This document shows positions 8,380 through 16,931 of a stretch of 64,000 nt of DNA, piece after piece. A model generated the notes under the pieces. That model saw only the letters and a program-made list of their open reading frames with translations. It was not told where the DNA came from and made no database searches. Origin of the DNA: Rhodanobacteraceae bacterium (GTDB lineage Bacteria; Pseudomonadota; Gammaproteobacteria; Xanthomonadales; SZUA-5). The translations under genes were made by a program, and so were the position numbers. Position 1 is the stretch's first letter, and each line of letters begins with the position of its first letter. The DNA is taken from positions 1 to 64,000 of the forward strand of contig JADKFD010000029.1 in NCBI GenBank assembly GCA_016717705.1. The letters are read 5' to 3'.

Positions 8380-8642
8380 GACTGCACCTCCGGTTCCGGC
8401 ACCAGTGCCGGTCCTAGACAGAACTCCTTGAGAAAGCGCTGGCGGATCGGTTCCGGGTCGCGGGTGTGGTAAGTGGTTCCGACCCAGGTCAGCCCGGGCG
8501 CGGTGGAGATCTCGTAGCGGCGGGACACCGTCCCCGGCTGCTCGTCGATCCACTCCTCGAGGTAGTTGAGCAGCAGGCGCGTGGTGCCGATTTCGTGGGT
8601 GGCGCCAATCTCACCGAGTGAGACGGCCAACGCCCGGATCAA
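8376..8642 (-). CDS. Hypothetical protein, third gene of the HD-hydrolase operon
   Basis: An 88-residue protein (MIRALAVSLGEIGATHEIGT...). It overlaps both neighbours by 4 bp and is probably cytoplasmic. TTRLLLNYLEEWIDEQPG suggests a helix, and the tail is acidic. No family is recognised. Confidence 0.65.
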   Translation of the reverse strand: MIRALAVSLGEIGATHEIGTTRLLLNYLEEWIDEQPGTVSRRYEISTAPGLTWVGTTYHTRDPEPIRQRFLKEFCLGPALVPEPEVQS

Positions 8643-8950
8643 TCGTCATCGTCCTCGCGGGGTGCTTCGGCGAAGACCTGCGATGCGCGCGCCTGCGCGT
8701 AAGTCCACGCCGAAAACTCGAAGTCGCCGGGGCCGATCACCATCGGGTCCTCGCCGAAGCTCTTGTAGCGCGTCAGCAACTGCTCGACGCTCTTCGCGTG
8801 ACGCTTCTCCTTGCGCAGCGAGGCATCGACGATCCCGCGCGCAGCGCTGATCGCATGGCTGGCCGATGGATACGGGCCACGCGTGTAGGTCTCGCTCTCG
8901 TCCTGGTAGTGGAAGTTGTCGTAGACCTTCAGGAACCACTGGGCACTCAC
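8639..8950 (-). CDS. Hypothetical protein, second gene of the HD-hydrolase operon
   Basis: A 103-residue protein rich in aromatic residues at the N-terminus (MSAQWFLKVYDNFHYQDE) and ending in EDDDD. The middle, LRKEKRHAKSVEQLLTRYKS, is a basic helix. It overlaps the HD hydrolase and the next gene by 4 bp each. No family is recognised. Confidence 0.65.
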   Translation of the reverse strand: MSAQWFLKVYDNFHYQDESETYTRGPYPSASHAISAARGIVDASLRKEKRHAKSVEQLLTRYKSFGEDPMVIGPGDFEFSAWTYAQARASQVFAEAPREDDDD

Positions 8951-9570
8951 GACAGCCCCTTGCGCTCAGCTGCGCCAGCCAACTCGTGAATGCGCGCCAC
9001 GACGTCATCGAAGGCGCGCGCCATCGGTGCACTGCGGGCCGCCAGGATCTCGGCCAGCGACTGGTAGTAACCCAGCGTGCCCTCGCGTCTGGCGGTGAAG
9101 CGCTCGAAGACGGTGATGCCAATCACAGGATTTTCCAGATCGCCCAAGATTGCGCGGGCGTTGTGCAGCTTGTCGCAGCCGGAAACCAGCAGGACCGACT
9201 CCGGCACATGCTGCAGATGACCGAGATAGGCCAGCTTGCGCTCGCGCCAGTGGTCGAGCGCGCTGCCGGTCTGCTGCGCATGCGCCTTGCTCTCGACCGT
9301 GCCATCGGTGCACGCCTTGACGATGTCGCCAACGACGTCGCCAAACTGCGCGCGGATGGTGCCCTCGTGGCCGGCGCCGCAATCTTCCAGCACATCGTGC
9401 AGCAGGCCGGCGATGGCCTGGTCTTCGCTGCCGCCGTATTCCAGCACCAGGCTGGCGACACCGAGCAGATGGTAGATGTAGGGAATGCCGCTGCCCTTGC
9501 GGAACTGCGGCGCGTGGGCGATGCGCGCGTAGTCGACCGCGTCGACGAAGCGGCGGGTGAGGATGGTCAT
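8947..9570 (-). CDS. HD-domain hydrolase, SpoT/small-alarmone-hydrolase-like
   Basis: A 207-residue stand-alone HD protein. Motifs match the (p)ppGpp hydrolase domain of RelA/SpoT and MESH1: FRKGSGIPYIYHLLGVA with the first histidine, LLHDVLED with the HDxxED metal site, and GCDKLHNAR as the equivalent of the DK-x-x-N helix. No synthetase or regulatory domain is present. It starts a run of four genes joined by 4-bp overlaps, so an alarmone- or nucleotide-cleaving function may be served by its three small partners. The substrate is inferred from the family only. Confidence 0.82.
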   Translation of the reverse strand: MTILTRRFVDAVDYARIAHAPQFRKGSGIPYIYHLLGVASLVLEYGGSEDQAIAGLLHDVLEDCGAGHEGTIRAQFGDVVGDIVKACTDGTVESKAHAQQTGSALDHWRERKLAYLGHLQHVPESVLLVSGCDKLHNARAILGDLENPVIGITVFERFTARREGTLGYYQSLAEILAARSAPMARAFDDVVARIHELAGAAERKGLS

Positions 9571-9646
9571 GCTGTGCTCCTGTGGTCAGAAGTGCCCGTC
9601 AACGCCGGCAGGCGATGGCGGATCGAAGTACTCGGGGGAATCAGCC

Positions 9647-9841
9647 TCAGCCCTGACGGGCCAGACGTTCGTGGGCCGCCTGCGACTGCAGCTCGGAGAG
9701 CAGACCCAGCGCCTGACAGCAGGCGCCGAAGCCGGCCACGTCACGACGCTCCAACTCGGCCTCACGCGCGACAAAGAACTGGCGCTGGACGGCATCCAGC
9801 GACGCGACGAATCGATCAAAGGTCAACAACGCAATGGTCAT
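9647..9841 (-). CDS. Small hypothetical protein
   Basis: A 64-residue helical protein (MTIALLTFDRFVASLDAVQ...) with alternating basic and acidic helices (FVAREAELERRDVAG). The ATG at 9841 has a good GGAG eight or nine bases upstream. It lies 76 bp ahead of the HD hydrolase on the same strand and may be the first gene of that operon. Confidence 0.6.
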   Translation of the reverse strand: MTIALLTFDRFVASLDAVQRQFFVAREAELERRDVAGFGACCQALGLLSELQSQAAHERLARQG

Positions 9842-10087
9842 GGCGCTACTCCAACTGGCATGGGCGGGAAGTCGCCCCTGCCGAACCCAGTCGGAGGAAC
9901 GACGCTTTACCAGAATTTGTATTCCGCCCTGGAAGTTGTCTGTCTTAAACCGGCGGTGTGGCGGTTTGCTGCCACGCTGTGATTCTACCACTGGATCGGC
10001 CGGGTTGCCGCCAGGCGCCATCGGCGCAACTTGCCGCGAGCCTCACTCAGTGCCCGTGGGCTGCTCTGCCCTCCAGTTCACGCCCAC

Positions 10088-10110
10088 AAAAAAGCCGCCT
10101 CGCGGCGGCC
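10088..10110 (-). terminator. Rho-independent terminator after the 156-residue gene
   Basis: On the minus strand a GCCGCC-GCGA-GGCGGC hairpin is followed by six T. It lies 26 bp past the stop at 10136. This is a textbook intrinsic terminator. Confidence 0.9.
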
Positions 10111-10135
10111 AATCTGTTGCAACAAGAAGCCGGCC

Positions 10136-10606
10136 CTATGCCGCCTTCTTTTCCTCCGGCGCAAGCCGTCGGGTCTTGCTGAAGCGCGAACCCAGGTCAC
10201 GGCGCAGCTGGTCCAGACCTTCACGACCACTGACCGCCTTGAGCAAGCCGTAACCGCGCATGGCGGCTGCCATGGCATCGCTGCCGAGGGCAAAGTCGGT
10301 GTCTTCGCCACGCTCCAGCAGACGCGTCAGGCGCATCAGCCGCGGACGCAGGGCGTCGCGTGCATTCAGGTCAGCCACGGCATCGGCCAGATCCAGATTC
10401 GGCGGAATCAGTTGCGGATTCTCCGACAGCATCCGCAGCGTCTGGCGACAGAAGTACTCGGACTTTTCGCCGAGCTTGGTCGCACGGCGCTTGTCCGCAG
10501 TGGTGAGTGCCACCAGCCCTGCGAGCTGGCGCTCCAGTTCGTTGATGGCGGTATCGATGGCGGTCAGCTGCACATCGGTGAAGTTCAGGGTAGCGAGGTT
10601 CGTCAT
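10136..10606 (-). CDS. Conserved hypothetical protein
   Basis: A 156-residue, largely helical soluble protein starting MTNLATLNFTDVQLTAIDTA. It contains KRRATKLGEKSEYFCRQTL and a basic C-terminus (RRLAPEEKKAA). The ATG at 10606 is preferred because a GGAG lies nine bases upstream; an ATG 15 bases earlier has no ribosome site. A truncated second copy of its middle lies at 26522-26628, so it belongs to the rearranged accessory pool. Function unknown. Confidence 0.75.
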   Translation of the reverse strand: MTNLATLNFTDVQLTAIDTAINELERQLAGLVALTTADKRRATKLGEKSEYFCRQTLRMLSENPQLIPPNLDLADAVADLNARDALRPRLMRLTRLLERGEDTDFALGSDAMAAAMRGYGLLKAVSGREGLDQLRRDLGSRFSKTRRLAPEEKKAA

Positions 10607-11510
10607 TGCTGCATTCTCCATGTCGTTTCAGATGCCCGACCGGCGCCGTCGCCGATCAGGTGTGCCACTCGGCACGGGATGCATTTGACGACCCGCCAGT
10701 CTCAGGGATTGAGACTGCATGTAAACGAATGCAACAAGACATGCCGGGTAGGGCAATTCCGATCACGGCGGCAGCAACCGAAGCCGCGCCCAGGCCGGCG
10801 ATCACTGGCGCCGCCCCACGCATGAGTCACACCGATGCCAGCGGTGTCCTTCACGACGTCATCGACCTTCGCCGGGATGGCAGCCCGGATATCGCGGCAT
10901 GCATCGATGCCATCGACGCGAGCACCTCACACCCCGCAGACCCCAGCCGTCATGACCGCCGATAGGTCCCGGCATGAGCGCGGACGCAAGCGTTGCCATC
11001 GACGCATGGGTCCGACCACCGCCACGAACTGATCGACGACATGTAGCCACAGCACGAACCACCCGCGCCGACGTCAACCGATAACCACACACAACGCATC
11101 GACGCGTCGATCGCACCGGACCGTTGCCATCCGCGCATGTGGTCGATGCCATCGACAACCGCGTCGGTCCCGTCCCGCCACCCCACCGATGCCATGCGCG
11201 ATCATGACCGTCCCCGTCACACCAATGGACCGGACCCATCCGCGCAGACGTGGATGCTTGCGCGGATAGCAACGCTGACCTGGCGAACCTGCCCGAGTGC
11301 CTGCGGCCCCGGCTCTTCCTGTGGGAGCGGGTTCACCCCGCGATCTTTTGACTCCTTCGCGCAAACTCGCCGCAGCCTGCTGCCACGCTCAGAGCAAGCA
11401 GGATGTGGTGAGTGAAGCGAACCGCATCGGTCGCGAAAATGATGCGCGCGAACCCCGGCTACACCGCGATCGATGTGGTTCGCAGGCTCACCACAGCCTA
11501 CGCGGGCTTA
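10607..11510. other. 900-bp region without a supported gene, rich in CATCGA/GCATG words
   Basis: No frame gives a believable protein. Between about 10,820 and 11,240 the words GCCATCGACGCATG, GCATCGATGCCATCGACG and GTTGCCATCCGCGCATG recur, giving a loosely repetitive texture. A palindromic REP-like unit lies at 11320-11345, and a second inverted pair runs from about 11406 to 11495. Confidence 0.5.
11320..11345. repeat. REP-like palindrome, 'gggagcgg' family
   Basis: TGTGGGAGCGGGTTCACCCC and the following GCGAT form a short hairpin of the same family seen at 12186, 42139 and 53589-53768. Confidence 0.7.
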
Positions 11511-11801
11511 TCAAGCTGGCGTCAATGTCATCTTGAATCCCAAGGCCTTGGCCACCTTCAGCACGGTGGCAAAGCTCGGGTTGCCTTCACCCGAGAGGGC
11601 CTTGTAGAGACCCTCCCGCGTTAAACCCGTCTCGCGCGCAAGGTGGCTGATGTTGCGTGCCCGGGCGACCACGCCAAGCGCGTGCGCGATGAAGGCCGGA
11701 TCGTCGCTGCCTTCATCCATGCACGCCGCCATGTATCCGGCGATGTCTTCCTCGGTCTTCAAGTACTCTGCCGAGTCCCAGCGGGTGGTCTTCACAGTCA
11801 T
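11511..11801 (-). CDS. higA: HigA-like antitoxin (addiction module, HTH)
   Basis: A 96-residue protein starting MTVKTTRWDSAEYLKTEEDI. The HTH is ISHLARETGLTREGLYKALS, and the ending GFKMTLTPA is usual for antitoxins that pair with RelE/HigB-type toxins of the phage-derived Gp49-like group. The ATG overlaps the toxin stop by 4 bp, giving the toxin-first order of higBA. A long fused frame with the toxin is produced only by the toxin's frameshift. Confidence 0.9.
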   Translation of the reverse strand: MTVKTTRWDSAEYLKTEEDIAGYMAACMDEGSDDPAFIAHALGVVARARNISHLARETGLTREGLYKALSGEGNPSFATVLKVAKALGFKMTLTPA

Positions 11802-12098
11802 GGCGCCTCCTGGATCTGCGCCGACAAAGCAAGCGCAAGGGCGATGTCGTCGCTTTGCGTGGACTTGTCGCCGCCACACAACAAAATGACGAGCAAGCCG
11901 CCACGTTCGGAATAGTAGACACGGTACCCAGGCCCGATCGAGTTTCATTTCGACCACGCCACCCGTCAGCACGCGATGCTGGCCCGGATTACCGGTCGCC
12001 AACCGATCGATGCGCACCTGGATGCGCAGCCTAGCTTGCCGGTCACGAAGGCCGGCAAACCAATCAGCGAACTGCTCAGTCTTGCGGACCTCGTACAT
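11798..12098 (-). CDS. higB: RelE/HigB-family mRNA interferase toxin, frameshifted
   Basis: Begins MYEVRKTEQFADWFAGLRD and continues to GGVVEMKLD, then leaves frame near 11933-11941. In the neighbouring frame IGPGYRVYYSERGGLLVILL and DKSTQSDDI follow, which is the conserved HigB/RelE core. The stop then overlaps the antitoxin ATG. The intact toxin would be about 100 residues. Such toxins cut mRNA on the ribosome. The break is small and may be a sequence error. Confidence 0.85.
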
Positions 12099-12099
12099 G

Positions 12100-12133
12100 T
12101 GTCAACTGTAGTTCACAGATTGACCAGGGTCAA
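12100..12133 (-). promoter_or_regulatory. higBA promoter and overlapping palindromic operator
   Basis: On the minus strand TTGACC (12128-12133) and TACAGT (12105-12110) are 17 bp apart, a plausible sigma-70 promoter. The -10 lies inside an imperfect palindrome, TGTCAACTGTAGTTCACA at 12100-12117, which ends one base before the higB ATG. Confidence 0.65.
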
Positions 12134-12185
12134 CGTCAGCACCGGAATCATCTTCGCGGCGCGGCGAGTTGCACCCGCAGCTTTC

Positions 12186-12210
12186 CTGGGGAGCGGATTC
12201 ACTCCGCGAT
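12186..12210. repeat. REP-like palindrome, 'gggagcgg' family
   Basis: GGGGAGCGGATTCACTCCGC with flanking bases, the same family as at 11320 and 42139. It is followed by a second short inverted sequence, TTGCGGG...CCCG. Confidence 0.6.
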
Positions 12211-12348
12211 GTCTCTTCTTGCGGGTTGCTTTAGCCGGGTTCCCGAAAACCCCACCCCATCCACGCCGGGCGTATCTTCCAGGCATCGTGTTTCATTGGA
12301 CGCAGGCCGCCAACCCATGTGTCCCCCTGTGCCAGCGGCCCACACCCG

Positions 12349-14442
12349 ATGACCGATTCCGCCGCCGGCATCGCCGACACCCGCGGCCACTACCGCCGCC
12401 AGCGCAGCCTGTACGCGGACGACCTCGCCCATTTCCTGGCGCGCTCACCTGAATCCATCCTCGGTCTGCTCGCCGGCGCCACCGGCTTTCCCGTCACCCT
12501 CGAACAGCGCTTCGCCTGGACCGAGCAGATCGCACTGCTGCGCGATGCGCTGAGCGGCCTGGAAGGTCGCGGCCGGATCTACTTCGAGTACGCGATCCCG
12601 CGCCTGGGCAAGTGGATCGATGTGCTGCTGGTGCTGGATCACGTCGTCTTCGTCATCGAGTTCAAGGTCGGCGAGGCGACGTTCAATCGCGCCGCCATCG
12701 ATCAGGTCTGGGACTACGCCCTCGATCTGCGCAACTTCCACGAGACCAGTCACGGCATTCCGATCGCACCGATGCTGGTCGCCACCCAGGCCAAACCGGT
12801 GATCCTCGGCGTCGTGCTGCGCGCCAACGACGCGCTGATGCCGGAGCCCGTGTGTGCCGGCGCCACGCAGATCCGCGCGGCCATCACGCACATCCTCGAA
12901 CTGCTCGCCGGCCCTAGACTCGATCCCGATGCCTGGGAGCGCGGGCGCTATCAGCCGACGCCGACGATCATCGAAGCCGCTCGCGCGCTGTACGCGGGGC
13001 ATTCGGTCGAGGACATTTCCCGCAGCGACGCCGGCGCGGTGAATCTGACGCGCACCTCGGCGGTGATCGATCGCATCATCCGCGACGCCCGTGTCGAAGG
13101 CCGCAAGGCGATCTGCTTCGTCACCGGCGTGCCGGGTGCCGGCAAGACGCTGGTCGGCCTGGATGTCGCCACCAAGCACCGCGACAAGAACGCCCTGCAC
13201 AGCGTGTTTCTGTCCGGCAACGGGCCGCTCGTCGCCGTGCTGCGCGAAGCCCTGGCGCGCGATCACGTACAGCGCGAACTGGCTGCAGGCCGCAAGGTCA
13301 CCAAGGGCGAAGCGCGCCGATTGGTCAGCGCCTTCATCCAGAACGTGCACCACTTTCGCGACGAGTGCCTGATCGACCCGAGCCAGCCGCCGGTCGATCA
13401 CGTGACGCTGTTCGACGAAGCGCAGCGCGCCTGGGATCGCGCGCAAACCAGCTTCTTCATGCGCCGCAAGAAGAACCAGCCGGATTTCGACCAGTCCGAG
13501 CCCGAATTCCTGATCTCCTGCCTCGACCGTCACCCGGATTGGGCGGTGGTGGTCTGTCTGGTGGGTGGCGGTCAGGAAATCAACACCGGCGAGGCCGGCG
13601 TCAGCGAATGGATCGCCGCGCTATTGCGCAGTTTCCCCAACTGGGAAGTACACCTGTCGCCCAAACTGCACGGCAGCGAGTACCGTGCCGAGGCCGGCAT
13701 CGCCCAGCTACGCGCCAGCCACACCGTGATCGATCACGACGCGCTGCATCTGGCCACCTCGATGCGCTCATTCCGCGCCGAGCGCCTCAGCGAGTTCGTG
13801 CGACTAGTGCTGGAGCGCGAAGTCATCGCCGCGCGCGAAGTCCACCGCGAGTTCGCCGGCCGCTATCCCATCGCCCTCACGCGCAGCCTGCCGCGAGCCA
13901 AGCAATGGCTACGCGAGCACGCCCGCGGACAGGAGCGCTACGGCATCGTCGTCTCCTCCCAAGCCCAGCGCCTCAAGCCCCACGCCATCGACGTCCGCCC
14001 GAAGATCGATCCCGTGCATTGGTTCCTGCACGACAAAGACGACGTCCGCTCGTCCTACCATCTGGAAGACGTCGGCACCGAGTTCCTGGTTCAAGGCCTG
14101 GAACTCGATTGGGCCTGCGTCGTCTGGGACGCCGACCTGCGCCACGGCAAGGCCGGTTGGCAACACGGCGAATTCGTCGGCACCCGCTGGAACCGCATCC
14201 ACAAAGTGGCGCGACAGCGATACCTCGAAAACGCCTACCGCGTGCTGCTGACCCGCGCGCGGCAAGGCATGGTCATTGTTGTGCCCGAGGGAGACTCGAA
14301 CGACCCAACGCGGAGGCCGGAGTTGTATGACGCGACTTATGAGTTCTTGGGGGAAACCGGGGTGGCGGTATTATGGGGGGGGGGGGGGAGAGCGCGCCTC
14401 GACAAGAAGATAATTGTCACAGGCCTCTGGCGCACATACTAA
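12349..14442 (+). CDS. DUF2075 nuclease-helicase (schlafen-like ATPase)
   Basis: A 697-residue protein from MTDSAAGIADTRG. The N-terminal part has D-x(n)-E-x-K spacing in WIDVLLVLDHVVFVIEFK, consistent with a PD-(D/E)XK-like nuclease. Walker A VTGVPGAGKT lies near residue 260, Walker B TLFDEAQRAWD follows, and RVLLTRARQGMVIVVPEGD is the conserved C-terminal helicase motif. DUF2075 proteins are common in phage-defence islands; the exact role is unknown. The last 20 residues run through a G14 tract (14375-14388), so the true C-terminus is uncertain. It converges with the retron reverse transcriptase, with a 4-bp overlap. Confidence 0.85.
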   Translation: MTDSAAGIADTRGHYRRQRSLYADDLAHFLARSPESILGLLAGATGFPVTLEQRFAWTEQIALLRDALSGLEGRGRIYFEYAIPRLGKWIDVLLVLDHVVFVIEFKVGEATFNRAAIDQVWDYALDLRNFHETSHGIPIAPMLVATQAKPVILGVVLRANDALMPEPVCAGATQIRAAITHILELLAGPRLDPDAWERGRYQPTPTIIEAARALYAGHSVEDISRSDAGAVNLTRTSAVIDRIIRDARVEGRKAICFVTGVPGAGKTLVGLDVATKHRDKNALHSVFLSGNGPLVAVLREALARDHVQRELAAGRKVTKGEARRLVSAFIQNVHHFRDECLIDPSQPPVDHVTLFDEAQRAWDRAQTSFFMRRKKNQPDFDQSEPEFLISCLDRHPDWAVVVCLVGGGQEINTGEAGVSEWIAALLRSFPNWEVHLSPKLHGSEYRAEAGIAQLRASHTVIDHDALHLATSMRSFRAERLSEFVRLVLEREVIAAREVHREFAGRYPIALTRSLPRAKQWLREHARGQERYGIVVSSQAQRLKPHAIDVRPKIDPVHWFLHDKDDVRSSYHLEDVGTEFLVQGLELDWACVVWDADLRHGKAGWQHGEFVGTRWNRIHKVARQRYLENAYRVLLTRARQGMVIVVPEGDSNDPTRRPELYDATYEFLGETGVAVLWGGGGRARLDKKIIVTGLWRTY
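14375..14388. repeat. Run of 14 G in the 3' end of the DUF2075 gene
   Basis: Fourteen consecutive G lie just before the end of the coding frame. Such a tract is prone to slippage in cells and to miscalling in sequencing. An identical-length run lies at 53636-53649. Confidence 0.9.
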
Positions 14443-15677
14443 GGGAATACTAGCAAGTACAACGCTGTGAAATCATTGGAACCAGAAGTTTTAGGATTTA
14501 GCATTCGTGCCATATCGAGCAGATCCCGATACGGGGCCATTGCCACTCTCAGTTCATTTAATGCGCACGAACCGAATTTATTCTCGATGGATTGTGCAAA
14601 CAGGATGCGCCCGATTAGGTGATTTAGATACCCCAGTGGACTTGAAGACTTTCTGCGTTCCATGTGGGAAAGCAAACCATGTTTCTTGATATGATAGATT
14701 GATAACATGATGTCCTCCTTCATCTCCCGCGGAAGCCGAGGGGTGACGTCATTGGTTACCAATCCGGTTACAATCTTTCGCGCACCTGGCGGAGTGATCC
14801 GCGACTTGCTTCGGTTGATGCGGTAACCCGCGTGCGAAATTACCGATGTAACATCGCGGAAAATTTTCGCGCACTCCACTCGGCAACCAGAAGTCAGAGA
14901 CAAGACAATGTCATCTGCATACCGTGAGTAAGTTGCACCGTGCTTTTGTGCGATCGCATTTATCCTGACATCAAGCGCGGCAAAAACCAAGTTCGCTAGC
15001 ATCGCACTCGTGGGTGCACCTTGCGGAAGATGGCCAACCGATTGCACCAAACCGTATGGGTTGCCCGTCTTGGCGCGATCATTATTCCATCGCCACAGCA
15101 AATCGCGCTTTCTCTGCGCCCCATCGTCCCTCGGGGGGGCTATTCGGGTACATAGCCTCGCCAGCTCAAAACTCAACAGTGCTGGATAGGCGAGGCTACG
15201 GAACGCATAGTAGGCTTGTCGCTCGGAAATCGACTCGAAGAAGTCTTTGATATCGATCTTGATAATCCATGCGGCACCTGTGTGTACCTTAGCATTAGCA
15301 CGAATCGAAGATCCGGGGGCGTAAGCGGTAGAAGCCGCGTGTATCTTTGCCAATGAGCCTGCAGCACAGAGAATGTTGCGATGAATCCAAGTCTGCACGC
15401 GCCTTAGCGTTGAACTCGGCGAGCAAATTCTTCGATTCCCTCCGGACCGCTTTTGAATAGTGAAAACGCGATAATCATCAATCTTGCGCTCGACCACGGA
15501 TCTCAAGTATTTCCACGAAACATTACTCAGTCGTGCAAGATGCATTAGAGTAAAGACAGTCGGGACTCTTGAGTTCTGCAATGTCGACGCGACCGCCAAA
15601 AGTCGGTCAGTGTATTCGGCTTGAAAGCCCCGTCGCTGGGCTTCCTTCCTGAGAGTGTGGAGGGGTGGCCCAAGCAT
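14439..15677 (-). CDS. Retron reverse transcriptase
   Basis: A 412-residue retron-type RT that makes multicopy single-stranded DNA from the adjacent ncRNA. Seen in order: KRSGGNRRI near 76-84, retron-specific NAxxH (NAKVH, 128-132), catalytic aspartate in IDIKDFF (141-147), LPQGAPTS (217-224), YADD (253-256) and the retron VTG triplet in VTGLVTND (303-310). No maturase, integrase or DGR partner is nearby. The ATG at 15677 lies just inside the ncRNA a2 repeat, so the first codons double as RNA structure. The gene order is effector, ncRNA, RT on the minus strand. Confidence 0.95.
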   Translation of the reverse strand: MLGPPLHTLRKEAQRRGFQAEYTDRLLAVASTLQNSRVPTVFTLMHLARLSNVSWKYLRSVVERKIDDYRVFTIQKRSGGNRRICSPSSTLRRVQTWIHRNILCAAGSLAKIHAASTAYAPGSSIRANAKVHTGAAWIIKIDIKDFFESISERQAYYAFRSLAYPALLSFELARLCTRIAPPRDDGAQRKRDLLWRWNNDRAKTGNPYGLVQSVGHLPQGAPTSAMLANLVFAALDVRINAIAQKHGATYSRYADDIVLSLTSGCRVECAKIFRDVTSVISHAGYRINRSKSRITPPGARKIVTGLVTNDVTPRLPREMKEDIMLSIYHIKKHGLLSHMERRKSSSPLGYLNHLIGRILFAQSIENKFGSCALNELRVAMAPYRDLLDMARMLNPKTSGSNDFTALYLLVFP

Positions 15678-15878
15678 TACTTTGACGCCGCGAGACCGAG
15701 CGATAGCGTAGGTCGTCCGCTTCCCAGCGATAAAGGCGCTTCTTACGAAGCGCTGGGAAGTGGACTAACTTCGATGAAGACTCAAAAGACTCCAGGCTTG
15801 GGGACTCCCCGAGCCCTGCCATTCATGGCAAGTGCGCACCGAGGCGCTCACTTTGCTAAAGTCTGGCCACCCTCCACA
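15656..15878 (-). ncRNA. Retron msr-msd RNA
   Basis: Inverted repeats a1 (15865-15878, TGTGGAGGGTGGCC on the minus strand) and a2 (15656-15670, GGCCACCCCTCCACA) pair with one bulge and delimit about 223 nt. Just after a1 comes TTTAGC, whose G (15856) is in the position of the branching guanosine. The msr then shows hairpins at 15830-15853, 15818-15829 (GCCATGAATGGC) and 15795-15815. The msd contains a long stem from 15720-15729 to 15751-15760 (CTTCCCAGCG/CGCTGGGAAG) with a nested, partly competing GCGCTTC/GAAGCGC hairpin. It lies between effector and RT, as expected. Confidence 0.88.
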
Positions 15879-16931
15879 TGCGATAGGGTACTACAGTCCC
15901 TCAACAGTTGCTAGTAGGTGTTGCTTCGCATTGCTCGCTGCGAACCGAGGGGTCCTTAATTTCGACAGTAAGTCGGTAGCGAATGGAGTAAGCCGGTGAT
16001 CTTGCTTGTTAACGGCACCAAGGTCGTAGGCTTGAAGCCGAAGTACGACAACGTCATGAGCGGGGATCATTAGCTGTGCCGATAGTTTATTGTCGTCCCA
16101 GTGTCCATAGGATGAAGCCAAACCTAGTGCGACCAACAGTCGGAACTGAATGGCGCTCGCTTTGCTTAGCCTCGCATCCTCCAAAAGTGACAATGCCAAT
16201 TTGTATTGCCTAAACGTCCACAGCACTTCCGCAGTTGCAATAGAATTTAACGAACCAAAGTAACCCTGTAGTCCTGGCGGAATCCCCTTTCCCGGAAAGA
16301 TTGCTCGAAACCCTCCGCCGTTAGCCCATAAGATCACCGGCGTATTATTTGGGCAGCCGTGCTGGAAAATTAAGGTGCTCCCGCCACCGGAATATCCGGC
16401 CCAGAATTTCCCGCGGACTCGCCGGCCGTAGGTTTCAGCAACGGCGTTCATCGCAGGAGTGAGGGTAAGCTGTTTGTCCTGGGACGGCAAAACCGAAATC
16501 ATTCTCTCTTTAGTAATAGGTACGACGCGACTGACGGCCGCGAACCCCTTTTCGAGTCTTGCATAGCAAATTAACCAAATCTTTGTCCATCCAAAAGATG
16601 CCCAGCTTTTGATGGATTTGCTTACCATATGCTTCCAGAAACCCTTTATTCTATCGCCTGATCCAACGAAGTCCTCTACCAGGACTATGTTCTTGATGCG
16701 TTCGGCGCGCATGGAATGTACGGTTGGATTTGCCCGAACGCGATCGCCGTGGATGCGGGAGATATTCTCGATAAGGTGCTTGATTCGGTCGGCGCTACTT
16801 CCCGGCGTTCTCCCTCCAGAGGCTATTGCGAATTTGCTGGGCGGCTCCGTGACACTGAGTAATGCAAAGTTCTCACATTTATTATTAATGACTTCTTCAA
16901 TCGCAATTTGGAGATTTTTTCGAAATCGCTT

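Noticed and set aside
10859..11272. Minus-strand frame of 137 residues
   Set aside because: Trp, Arg and Cys content is unlike real proteins and it follows the repetitive words of the region.
11511..12098. A natural HigB-HigA fusion protein
   Set aside because: The fusion exists only because the toxin frame is broken. The alternate frame restores the conserved toxin core and a stop overlapping the antitoxin start.
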